Assembly: GCF_963855985.1 (NCBI RefSeq)
Contig: NC_087108.1
Span: 11,922,001-11,986,000 of the forward strand
Origin: Ostrinia nubilalis
Taxonomy: Eukaryota; Arthropoda; Insecta; Lepidoptera; Crambidae
Reading direction: 5' to 3'
DNA: 64,000 bases
The translations under genes were made by a program, and so were the position numbers. Shown in pieces: positions 11,000 to 23,300 of this stretch (the first letter of the stretch is position 1; the number at the start of each line of letters is the position of its first letter). The notes below the pieces were generated by a model, which had not been told where the DNA came from, did no database searches, and saw only the letters and a program-made list of their open reading frames with translations.

Positions 11000-12112
11000 T
11001 ACTCATTGTACTGGGTATACAGGGTGTACTGAGTATACTTAGTTAATTCATAACTAAAAATGTCTTGAAAATGTTCTTCAAATGTCTTGAGCACAAGAAA
11101 GGTTTGACACGTAGAATCAGGAAAGGATGCTTATTACGGTTAATAACGCAACGGCAGTTACCGAGTTGGTTTAAGGAATTTTAAAGTTACCCATCTCTTC
11201 ATCAGTCGCACTCACGTATTTTATAATACACATTCTTTTCACACTTCATTTCACTCATTCTCGCACTGTAACAAATCATACATTATTTTATATGACTTTT
11301 TAAGTACTTACTTATTATAAGACGAGTTGATTTACTGGCAATCTATTGATACATTGAGATGTCAAATATGTTTTTACTGATTAATGTAATATGACAACTG
11401 AAAAGTCTGCTATTCTGATAATAAAAAAACCTAAGTATTACTTTCTCTATGGACAGTTTACAATACTTTCTTCTAATCTAAACATCCAGATTTCATGTAT
11501 TGGCACATTGGATGGCCTAACTAAGGAATATTTTAACGGAAAAATATTTGTTACACAATTAGTATACTACAACATCAAGACCTACAAACCATTATATCTC
11601 CAACACAATCATCATTTTATAACACTTATAAATTAAGGTTGAGAAGATAAAGAAAAAAATACTCATTCGAAAACTCCAATGATTCCTTCGGGCATAAAAC
11701 ATAGTCAAAATAAGTGAGTGACTCATGTAATATGCTGAGAGACTCATGTAATATGTCTTTCCTTTAACCTTTTACAGGGTCCCTTATATTGCCAGCTAAA
11801 CTCACTCATCATAAGATCGGAAACCAATGAAAACTTTCAACATTTGCCCTACCCTATGGAAAGTTTTCTACTTTTCCTACCTACCTACTATGAGGGACAG
11901 GTTATAGCATTTAAACCATGAATTCACATCATACCCAATCCATAATAAAATACAGAAGGGCACATCAGATTAAGTTTTCTTGCAAAATCGCATTTATAAC
12001 AAGGTGCTACAGTTTACCTTGATCTGCTGACATTGACAATCTGTCAGAAGTATAGGTCGCTCAACGAAAGTTGAAGCTAACACTACTCACATTGATGTAA
12101 TATTGTCAGCCG
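11000..12112. other. Intergenic DNA without recognised feature
   Basis: The only notable items are short near-repeats such as GAGTGACTCATGTAATATG / GAGACTCATGTAATATG at about 11713-11755. The 81-codon frame at 11391-11636 has no recognisable motif. Confidence 0.45.
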
Positions 12113-12375
12113 TTTGGTGTAGTGGTTCAGAACGGACTACTATGCCGAGAGGTCCCAGGTTCGATTCCCGACCGGGCAGAAATTGAAATGATGAATTTTA
12201 ATTTCTGTGACGGGTCTGGGTGTTTTCTATGTATAATATGTATGTATTTACAAAGTAAAAGTATTTAAGTATGTGTATATCCGTTGTCTAGTGCCCATAG
12301 TACAAGCTTTGCTTAGTTTGGGACTAGCAGCGCAGTGTAAAATGTCCAAGGATATTTATTTTATTTTATTTATTT
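12113..12375 (+). mobile_element. tRNA-derived SINE, second family
   Basis: A box-like TTTGGTGTAGTGGTTCAGAA and B box GGTTCGATTCCC are followed by a body with GACGGGTCTGGGTGTTTTC and GTTTGGGACTAGCAGCGC. It ends in an ATTT/TTATT-rich tail. The whole architecture of a lepidopteran SINE is present, so this looks nearly full length. Confidence 0.85.
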
Positions 12376-12825
12376 TTATTATATTTGAATACAGAACAAA
12401 AACAAGAAATTACATATTCGATTCCAAATTATATCAAATACATTAGTTATCTCGCATGTCTGCAAGCGGGACAGAATGTACTTGTCAGTGTCACTACGGA
12501 ACACGAGCGTATACAGATACAAATCTTTGCTAGTGTTGATAGCCTCAACTCTTGTTGAGCGACCTATAAGCGTTTACGGAAGAATTGTTTTGGTTGTTGC
12601 TTACTTGTCCCTCTCAGTCGCACTCCCTGTATTTTTCAAGTCTTCTTTCATTCTTACTTTCAAACTTACTTTACACAACGACCACGATACATTTTGAGCC
12701 TTTTGCTTTTGAAATAAAGATGAAATCAGCTGAAAAATATTCATAAACAATCATACGAGACATAATTTACTTGTACTGACTTAAATAAAAGGTAATATAA
12801 AAAACAAATGCTAATAACAAATAAT

Positions 12826-12892
12826 TTAGACGATGCTGAGTTGGTCCTTTATCAGTTTGGCCTCTTCGATCAGCGTTGATATTTGGGTGGTC
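12826..12892 (-). CDS. Nup88 (mbo): Nup88 terminal exon 13
   Basis: This exon is 67 bp, acceptor TTTACAG. It encodes TTQISTLIEEAKLIKDQLSI then V and TAA (12826-12828). The end fits the short helical C-terminus of the family (IREMVKQINDIRNHV in vertebrates). Confidence 0.88.
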
Positions 12893-15800
12893 CTGTAAAG
12901 AAGAATAAAATGGTGTTATGATGGTTAAGAAATAAAAAAACAAGCCCTTGAAAAGTGTAAGTGCGAGTCAAACTCGCGTGTTGAATATTCATAAAGAAAT
13001 GTCTCTTCTTCCACCTTTCCACATTTATTGTCGCTTAGAAAGTATCGTATTCACTTCACTCAACGTTCTTCAATTTAAAATGAACTTTTAATTAAGTTAA
13101 CCGATTAAATAACTCGTACATGTAACCATAATTTCTTTGTGTATTAATTGAGCCGGTAAATTTAAACAATTTAAACAACATAAGACTGCAGATCTACAGG
13201 GTGACTTTGTTATCAGTATCCAAATTTTTTTAATAAGCTCGTTAGAACAATTTGACAATACAACTTTATCGTAATTATTTTTAATTGTGGTATTTTTCGC
13301 AAAAAAAAATATTGAAAGTCTAATCCGCGGGTGCCCATATCTTAAGTTTTAAAGGTTATTGCTTATTTTCGCTCACCATTATGTCTATTAAGCTTTGCAG
13401 TTAACTGTGTGTACGTATTTTTCCATGAACGAAGCAAAGTTTCCACGTGAGTCAATTTGGAAACCGCGCGCAGCGGATGAAAATAATTAAATATGGAGAA
13501 AAAAGTTTTGTTTTCTTTACGTAAATCAATTAAGTTACTGATTCTGAGTCGATCCTGAAAATTTGGATACTGATACAAAAATCATCCTGTATGTGTCTAG
13601 GTTGAACTCAGTCAGTGTCTGAGCTATGAGAGCGGCACGGGAGGTTATTTTTGTAACGTCAAATGTTATCGAGATCCTGTCACGTCATGATAAAAATGTC
13701 AAAATCACTCTTCCCGTACCGCAATTTCCTTTCCTTTAATGATACAGAACCCTAAAAAGAAACATAAAGATGGTACTCACTGCTGGCGGAGGATTGAGGA
13801 GATGGCGTCGCTGTGGGATTTGCCGAGGGCTATGTCTTTCTTCTTGTACTCGTCCCTCCATTTCTGGAGCTGGAAATAAACGATTAAATATTAGAAAATG
13901 GCTGACTATGCATATTACCCAATCTCTTCGCAATGTTTATAATATTCATCGTGCACTACTACAAAAGACGGGAGTATGGGACAGAGTCATTAAGTCTTAG
14001 AACACGTCCTCTGCTGGACAAAGGCCTCCCCCAAGGATCTCCACAAAGACCGGTTTTGCGCCGCCCGCATCCAGGCATCTCCCGCGATCCTCACCAGATC
14101 GTCGGTCCACCTAGTAGGAGGCCTGCCCACACTACGTCTTCCGCTATCAGCTATGTGTCCCGCCCACTGCCACTTGATTAAAAGTTCGCTGGTTGGGTTT
14201 TTGATTTTAAGCGATTTTGTGAAAAATATCATTGGCAGGTAGCTAGTAGGTCATAAGATAGGCCCCCTTTTGATGTTTTGTCCGTGGTGCATGTCTTTTC
14301 ATAAAGGTTACTAATCCTTTGTTTGTCATCTGTCATCCGCTTTGCAACAGAGGGAAGTCGAACCTTAACTTCGAACTCCTATGTTCTTCTGATTAATTTC
14401 GTTGCGGGTCCAATGACATTTTAACTTTCAAACTTGACCTTTAATGGTTGGGTTTTTATGGCGGTCAAGCTGTAGATCCTGGCTGCACAGGAGTTGCAGC
14501 GGTGGGAACGAGAGGTGGCAATAGTCCCGTGCCACTGTGCGTACCTCGGCCGCCTTCCTAGCGGAGTGTGCACGAAGTTGCGCCACGTGTTCTTGTAAGC
14601 GCGCGCCGAGGTGTCGGTGACGTTCTAGTTCTGTCAGTAGATACCGCTGTGGATACTCGTGCTGTAGTACACTTCTTCTTTTCGTGTCGACAACAAAACT
14701 ACACAGTGTCAGCCCAAAACTCCGTCAGCAACACTCATCAAATCCTCCTGAGTGCAGTTGCTTGGGCACTCAGGGCATGACATCAGGTGCTTTTCAATTA
14801 CGACCCTGTGCCTCAAAGGCTAAAAAGCCGAAGCAATTTCGTAAAAAGTGTGTCTCTCATTCATGACGATCGGTCAAAAGAGAGATGCAGGCTATGGCGC
14901 GAGAGAGCTGATTTCCCCTGCCCTTTTGTCCCTGTGTCTGAGAGTCTTCCACCTGGACATGAGCTCCCCTGGCTTACCTGGAAGTCTTTAAACAGACTTC
15001 GGACGCAGGTTGGCCGTAGTAAGAACAATCTGGTCAGGTGAGGATTCTTGGATGGCTTAAACATGGAGTGCAGGTGCGGTTTTTTGAGCGAGAGGTGGGA
15101 ATAGTCCCGTGCCACTGTTCGTACCTCGGCCGCCTTCCTAGCGGAGTGCGCGCGGAGTTGCGCCACGTGGTCCTGTAAGCGCGCGCCGAGGTGCCGGTGA
15201 CGTTCTAGCTCCGTCAGTAGTTCCCGCTCCGCCGCGCTGGGGGCGCCGCTGTGGCGGAGCTTCCGCACCGCTGTGGATACTCGTGCTGTAGTACACTCCT
15301 GCCTGCTCCGCTAGTACACTCCTGCCCACATACCTCGGCCGCCTTCCTGGCAGAGTGTGAGCGGAGCTGTGCCACGTGTTCTTGTAGACGCGCGCCGAGG
15401 TGCCGGTGACGTTCTAGCTCCGTCAGTAGTTCCCGCTCCGCCGCGCTGGGGGCGCCGCTGTGGCGGAGCTTCCGCACCGCTGTGGATACTCGTGCTGTAG
15501 TACACTCCTGCCTGCTCCGCTAGTACACTCCTGCCCACATACCTCGGCCGCCTTCCTGGCAGAGTGTGAGCGGAGCTGTGCCACGTGTTCTTGTAGACGC
15601 GCGCCGAGGTGCCGGTGACGTTCTAGCTCCGTCAGTAGTTCCCGTTCCGCCGCGCTGGGGGCGCCGCTGTGGCGGAGCTTCCGCACCGCTGTGGATAACC
15701 TGAGAAGGGATGTAATATGTCATCAGACAGCTCTCTACAGGGTAGAAACGTTAAGTGATCTCACTTGATTATTTCTAAACTATACAAGAGATTATATATT

Positions 15801-18800
15801 TTTTAATAATTATTAGTAATTTGTTATTACACAAATTACTAATACTCCCGTTAGCCCCTCGTACTAAGCTAAATAAATATGCTCGTGTCACGAGTGAGCT
15901 CACCACAATAGTCGAGCGGCGGCGGGGACCGAACCCGCGTTCCCCGGATCACGAGTCGGCCAGTCCGATCCCTTCACCGTTCTCCGTCCGGCTATCGTGG
16001 CTTCAAATTATTTAAATTAATATTTAAAACTGGTTACTAATCCTGAAAGTGCTTCATGAGCTTTTCAAACGGTACCAACAATAGGTTACAGAATACTCTG
16101 GATCTGTCTGAAAATGCAATGTTTCCAGCTTCCATACTAAATGTATGCCAGACACACAATATTAGAAGTGTGATTTTTTTTTATTGAATAATAAACTTAA
16201 AGTAAACTCGTAAATTGTATTCTTATTTTAAATTATTCATGGAAAACATTGGTTTTGGGCTTTACTTGCTATAATATTGTCAAGAGATGAGTGTCATGAC
16301 TGTGGTAGTACTAAATGTATGGAAGAAGGAATTTTTGGATAGATCCAGTTTATTCTGTAACCTATTATTGATACCATTGGATAGAGCTCTTAGAATCAGT
16401 AACTAGTTTTTTGTTATCTTGTTTAGTTTAGAAATAATCGAGTGAGATCACTTATCGTTTCCACCCTGTATATCACTATTAATGATCGCTTCAAACCTAC
16501 ACAGTGTCAGCTCAAAACTCCGCCACAAGAGTGGCGTTGTCAGTAGCCTTCATTAAAGTTTCCTACATGCAGTTGTTTGGGCACGCAGGGCATGATATCA
16601 AGTGCTTCGTCGACTGGGGAACAAAACTATGATCGCTTATGGCACCATGTAATACCTTATGTCTATGACAGACAGCTACACATCACTATAGTACAATTTC
16701 ATTCGGTCCGCGCGCGCGTTCACTCTTCCATTCACTGTATCCCCCTCTCGCCTATCAGCCACCGAACCGGCTTGACAGCCGGCACGTTTACTCCAATTTC
16801 AATGTAATATTATTGTCTAAAGTACAATAAATTCTCAAAACTCAAGAATGTATTTCATTAATTAGTTCTGCGTGAGCACCTTAACTATAGCGTATTTCGA
16901 GGACGATATCAGCGCCTGCGCAACATGTCAACACAGTGCTACAAACGCAAAGTTGTGTGATGCCAAGTCCCGTAATAGTGAGAATTTTATAAAAAAAGCA
17001 ATATGCAAGTTTAAAATATTAAAGCATCACAGTTTGAAAGTGGTTTAATTACAAAAATACGTGATGCAAAATGAAACAACGCCATCTCTTGTTCGCCGCC
17101 AGACTTAAACCTTTTAGTTGTAGTAATTGAATCCTCGAAAAAAACTTCATATATTATATTTTCAACTTACCTAATTTTCAAGTCCTCCTGGCGTTTTTCG
17201 GCCAACATGCACTTTTCCTTTAGCACTGTGGACTTCAGATTAACGTCGTCAATGTCTTTCTGTAACAGGAACAAAAATTGATCAGATTAGAATAGGCCAC
17301 CCGCATGCTTCCCATGTATTAAAGACGGCTAAGGGAAAATCCACAAGTCCACAAGGTGAATCGACGGCCTCATAAAGGTGAAAGAAAGGCGCTGGATGCA
17401 GACCGCTATCAACCGGACAATGGAAATCATTGGAGGAAGACTATGTTCAGCAGTTGACGTCCTGTGGCTGAAATGATGATGATGATGATGATGAAGGGAG
17501 AAATAATAAATGCTAACATCAGACCACTCTTCACGCCAGAAGAGGCTTGATGTAAGCCAGATCCTCTGGTAAATGAGGGCTATCGTTTTAGCGCTCACCA
17601 GTTGGCGCCACTGTAGAGTAAGGTCCTGTCACTTGCTAGTAGCGAAGACAGTGGCGCCAACTGGTGAGCGCTAAAGTGGTAGGAGGACTATCGCATTTGC
17701 ACTCATCAAGATGGCGCCACTGTAGAGTAAGGTCCTGTCAATCACCAGGGGTGCCAACTGTTAGGTAAAAAAACGATAGCCCTCATTAGAGGTCGTGTTT
17801 TTGGAATGGAGATTAAGGCTGGGTTGCACCATCTTACATATTATATCATCTGAACGTCAAAAATCTGTCAAACTCCATATAAAAAACACCGGTTATTGTT
17901 ATGGTAACGTTTCAAGTTAGATGGTGCAACTCAACCTGTATGACGTAATGATGATGATGATTAAATCACCAATTTGTTCCCACTAACGGGACTATTCCCA
18001 CCTCTCGTTCCCACCACTGCAACTCCTGTGTAGCCAGGATCTACAGCTTGACCGCCACAAAAACCCAACCAGTGAAGGTCAAGTTTGTCCCGGGGGAAAG
18101 TTAAATTGTCATTGGACCCGCAACGAAATTAATCAGAAGGACATAGTAGGAGTTCGAAGTTAAGGTTCGACTTCCCTCCGTTGCAAAGCGGATGACAGGT
18201 GACAAACAAGCAATACACACACATTATCGACTTAAAAGGTTTAGTAACCTTTATGAAAAGATATGCACCACAGGCAAGTTCACACACTGCACATCACACG
18301 AGTAAATAATAACACAACTTCCGTAGGCTGATAAAACTTTATTAAACCAGTTATGCAAAACACCCTATAAAGTCCAAAAAAAATCAAATGTTAGCGCGAG
18401 TCAATTACGGTCAACGCCATCTATTAACGAAAATTGGAACTAAGTTCCGCGCGGGGGTGGCGCTACGAAAAGCGCAAATACATTTTATCTTAATCTAAAC
18501 AGGCAAAAACCATCAATTTTTAAAATTTGTTCCCATTAACCTTCAGATCTTCGGTCCAGCTCTGGTGCTGTGCGCTCAAGTTAGCAAGTGCCTTCATCTT
18601 CTTCACGATGACGTCATACGCGCGCTGTTGCTTCGCTATGTACTCGCCGCGGAGTTTCATTGTCACTTGGGTTAAGAACTGAAAAATAAAATGCATGCAT
18701 CATATTATCTTTAATTCTTTAAGAGCCTAATGCCCGTTTTCACCATCAATCCTTAATTTTGAAGTGATCTATGAAAACAAAATTCCTGTTATGTTACCAT

Positions 18801-20332
18801 AGGGGTCACTTAAAAATTAGGGATTGATGGTGAAAACGGGTATAAGCCTCCCCTAAGGCTTTCCATAACGACCGGTCTTGTGTTGCCGGCATCCAGGTTC
18901 TTCCGCGACCTTCACCAGATCGTCGGTCCACCTAGTAGGAGGCCCACGCTACGTCCCGTGGTCGCCACTCGAGAACTTTCCTGCCCCAACGGCCATCGTC
19001 TCTACGAGCTATGTGCTCCGCCCACTGCAACTTGATTTTAGCAATTCTGCGAGCTATGTCGGTCACTTTGGTTCTCCTGCTGATCTCCTCATTTCTGATG
19101 GGTACTAGCACGGTAATAATATCATAAGTATTACCGTGGTACTAGACCCAAAATGTACCTTACGGCCGTAGCCAGAGTAACTTTTATAGGGCAGTGGTAA
19201 TTTCCGGTAGGGTTGCAAAAATTTCATGGGGTACAAAAAATGTATAGGTATTAAAAGTATGGTTTACCTCCAAAGTTTCCTTCAAGGACGGCTCCTCAGA
19301 TTTGTCCATATTCAGGACAGGTTGGGAGACGTTTTTGGCCAGAATCTCTTGGATTATAGCGGTGAACGTCATCTTTTGCCTCTGAAATTAGAAATAATAT
19401 TATACTTTATTGCACACCACTCAAACAGACACAGAAAACGGCACAAGTCTAAAACTGGGTTGCACCATCTTACTTTAACTTTGACAAACGTCAAAAGTCT
19501 GTCAAACTCTATACAAAAACTCTCTGATCTCTCTCTGGCATGAGTTATGTGTACGCCAAAATTATTATTACGTTTATGTATCTATGTGTATGTCTATTAT
19601 ATTAATATGTATTCTTATGTTATTTATTTTATCTAATCTTATGTAAGTATATTAACTAAATCGTCATATTTATTGCACCGCTTTAGGCCCAGTTTTTTGA
19701 TTCTTAGTTGAAATAACTAATTGTTAAATTTTGCTACTAATGGTTAAATATTAACAAAATATAAACAAATAGGTAGTTAAAAATTTACTAAAAGTCAAGC
19801 TAACCATTGTTCGAAAAACATTTTTTTCTGATATTTAACCACTTGTCATTTGACATCTGTCAAATTTGACCATTGGTTATTTTAACTACGAATCAAAAAA
19901 CCGGGCCTAAGTCTCTCTACTAGACCTGTGGTTGACTGGCAGAGAATGCCACTTGGCATTAAGTCCGCCACTGTACAGTTTTATGTGCAAAAGTATAAAT
20001 AAATAAAAACTGAGGTGGCGCAACTCAGCCTAAATTTTTTGAAGACTGACATTTACCTCGTTTAGCATTGCGTTGAATTCATCTCGACCTAGCGACGGGG
20101 TCTTCGTTTGTAAGTGTTGGTACAGATGTTCTTCTACGATGTAGGGCTCCAACCATCTGGAACAAAACTCTCAATGAGGGCTATCGTTTTAGCGCTCACC
20201 AGTTAGCGCCACTGTAGAGTAAGGTCCTGTCACTTGCTAGTCGCACCAACTGGTGAGCGCGAAAGTGGTAGGTAGGAGACATTGAACAGAGGTCGCGGAA
20301 GTGTTGAGCGTGTGTGTGTGTGTGTGGTGTGA

Positions 20333-20376
<44 letters not shown>

Positions 20377-23300
20377 TGTGAGTATGTGTGGTGTGTGTGT
20401 GTGGTGTGTGTGTGTGGTGTGTGTGTGTGTTGTGTGAATATGTGTGTGTGTGGTGTGTGAGTATGTGTGTGTGTGTGTATGTCTATCTATCTTCTGTTAT
20501 AGGTATAAGTTACAAAAATATTCGATGATTGACAAGATGGCCGCGGATTAATCCCACGTGACAATCAGGGATCGTCAAGATGGCCGCGGATTAGTTTCCC
20601 ACCTGACAAACATCTGGCCGTCAGAGCACAGCACATTAAGTAAAGGCAGCGGTGAAGTATTGAGCGTGAGGCCGCAAGGTGGACTGACGGCTCCGCGCGG
20701 GCCTACAGTGCAGACCAGATGCCGCGCCGAACTGGGCTTTGAGCATAGCGCGGAGAGAACTGTCTCGGATTCCTCTGTAATATAGAAATTCTTTATTTTT
20801 TTATTTATTTATTATTCATTATTGAGCAATTACATAATTGATCCAAATAGCGTCCTAAATCCTTTTTTTTTTTTTTTTTTTAAGCATTTATTGTTAATAA
20901 TTGTGCTCTTTAGGTTTGTCTAGCCACTATAGTTCTCTATACAAATAAAAACAAACGTTATTGTATTGGTTTCACATCATCATACACAGTAAATAGCGAA
21001 GCGCGTAAGTGAAGGGTCCCTTTAGACTAAGAGCTGGTGAACGCCAGACCTACGTCATTTTATAAAAGCTGAAAGTTTGTCAGCGTATGCTCCCAATATA
21101 GGATAGAATGTAGGTGAATCATGAAGTTTGGGTCATCGTGGCTTTGGCAGTTATCCTAAAAAAACTGTCTGGCAAGGAGTTGGAATTGTCAAAACTGTCT
21201 GGTCTGTCATGATTCATCAACATTATATCCTATATTGGGAGCATACGCTGACAAACTTTCAGCTTTTATAAAATGACGTAGGTCTGGCGTTCACCAGCTC
21301 TTAGTCTACTTGCTCCGTGTCAAAGACAATTAATAGTCAGCATCTCATTAAAACTCATTTATTTATGCAAGTAGTCTTTTAAAAAGCACTTTTACACTCC
21401 ACTCCGCAGTATTTCTCAAAAAACAGTATTATTTTTCTGTAAACGATCACCAGTCCACTTGAAATAACGTAAAGTTCTCATCTCAAATCTCATTAAAGGA
21501 CATCATCCATTTTGGTCCAAAATCAAAAGTGCCGGCCAAAAAATAAAAGTGCTGTATTCTGATAGAATACGTCCCCCTTAGCATTTATTACTATGGCACC
21601 AAAGCTGTAGCACCACTGTGCATCGTAGTATTTGGGTTCTAAAAATATATGAAACGACTGACTTTGATCTCAAATACTACGACGCACAGTGGAGCTACGG
21701 CTTTAGTGCCATAGTAACAAATGCTAAGGCGGACGTATTCTGTCAGAATACAGCACTTTTTTTTTATTGGCCGACATTTTTGATTTTGAACAAAAAATGT
21801 ATGAATCGTCGATGAATTTTAGATCTCAAATACTCGACGCACAGTGGTGCTACAGATTTGGTGCCATAATAACAATTGCTAAGGCGGACGTATTCTGTCA
21901 GAATACAGCACTTTTTTTATTGGCCGACACTTTTTATTTTGAACAAAAAATGTATGAATAGTCGATGACTTTTAGATCTCAAATACTCGACGCACAGTGG
22001 AGCTACGGCTTTGGTGCCATAGTAACAAATGCTAAGGCAGACGTATTCTGTCAGAATACAGCACTTTTTTTTGTTGGCCGGCACTTTTGATTTTGGACCA
22101 AAAATATATGAAACGTGGATGATGTCCTTTACGGATCTCATCATTCTCATCTCGCCGAGAAATCGTCGAAATAAGATATCAATTTATTGTTTTAAACTTT
22201 CATGGGCACTAACATAATTATTATTACTGACCCGCAAGTTCTCAGTTACTCCGTGACCATGGCGCTTGCAACAGTGCCGATATATAGGAAGCTCAAAATT
22301 AAGGTACATGGTACCTAGAGATGAAACGGATAGTTGTTTGGCCGGATACCGGATATCCGGCCAGCTGCTAGGCCGGATAGCCGGATATCCGGCGGCCGGA
22401 TAGTTGGCCCATTGTCTCGTTGCATGTCGTGACGAGTTTAGCGCCGCACAGGTGCTTCGAACGCGATCAGTGGGTCTATTAGTAGACTAGACTAGTCACA
22501 CTTTTCGAAAATAGAATCAGTCCGAATAGAATGTCAGATTTTGTCACTTGTCTAGGGGGCAGATCGATTCGGGCAATTTCGGTTGCCATCGTGAGTGTGT
22601 GATTGAATAGCGAAAATTAAATTAGTTTACTTGCTGCGTAATCTGACTGAATTGCATCATGACATCAAACCATCAGTGAAAAAAAGATCGCTTATTTTAT
22701 TTGGCAATATTTCGACTTAACAATTTACTATTTATGTATTCGTCTTTAGAGTGAATAGTAAAAACTAATTTTTTTATTCTTGATAAAGAAATTAGTTTTT
22801 TTTAAAGGCCTTAATATGGCTTTTTGTAACTTTTTGGACTTTAAATAAAAGCCGTCATTATTATAAGCCATTTTATTGATGTTTACCTCTAAGATTAATG
22901 TATTTCAATTTATGAATCGGAAATTGTCGTAGTTTTTTAATATCCGGTATCCGGCCGGATAGTGAGTTACTATCCGGTATCCGGCCGAATAGTAAATTTA
23001 GGCCGGATATCCGGCCTACCGGATAGTTACCGGATATCCGTTTCATCTCTAATGGTACCAATCCCGTCAGTAATAATAATTAAGTTATCGATTTATTATT
23101 TTATTTTTAGGATTATGGCTGAGATGATGAGGATATCAATTTCCTACCTTCATTAGCCTGAGCGTAATCCTTCAGGCTGTCCATGATAGGCAGCGAGATT
23201 GTGTGCACGCCCGCCGCGTGGATGCACGCGTATACGTTGTTTGTGCACTGGAAAATAAATGATAAAATATTAATACATTTAGCTTTTGTTGTTAGATCTT

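Larger units (their letters stand above)
15125..15699 (-). repeat. 209-bp tandem repeat spanning exon 11
   Basis: Three units with exact 209-bp period (exon ends 15270, 15479, 15688) each carry 146 bp of exon plus 63 bp of intron (CTCGTGCTGTAGTACACTCC). The last two units differ by very few bases, so the expansion is recent or homogenised. Confidence 0.9.

Noticed and set aside
12113..12190. Possible functional tRNA gene
   Set aside because: The A and B boxes are good, but the sequence continues directly into a SINE body and tail, and no clean acceptor stem is seen.
15138..15723. Arg/Pro-rich frames on the - strand over the exon 11 repeats
   Set aside because: They are the out-of-phase reading of the GC-rich exon copies (GAEAPPQRRPQRGG...) and do not match the family protein.
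20558..20785. 75-codon + strand frame
   Set aside because: It is antisense to Nup88 exon 6, whose phase and sequence fit both neighbours.
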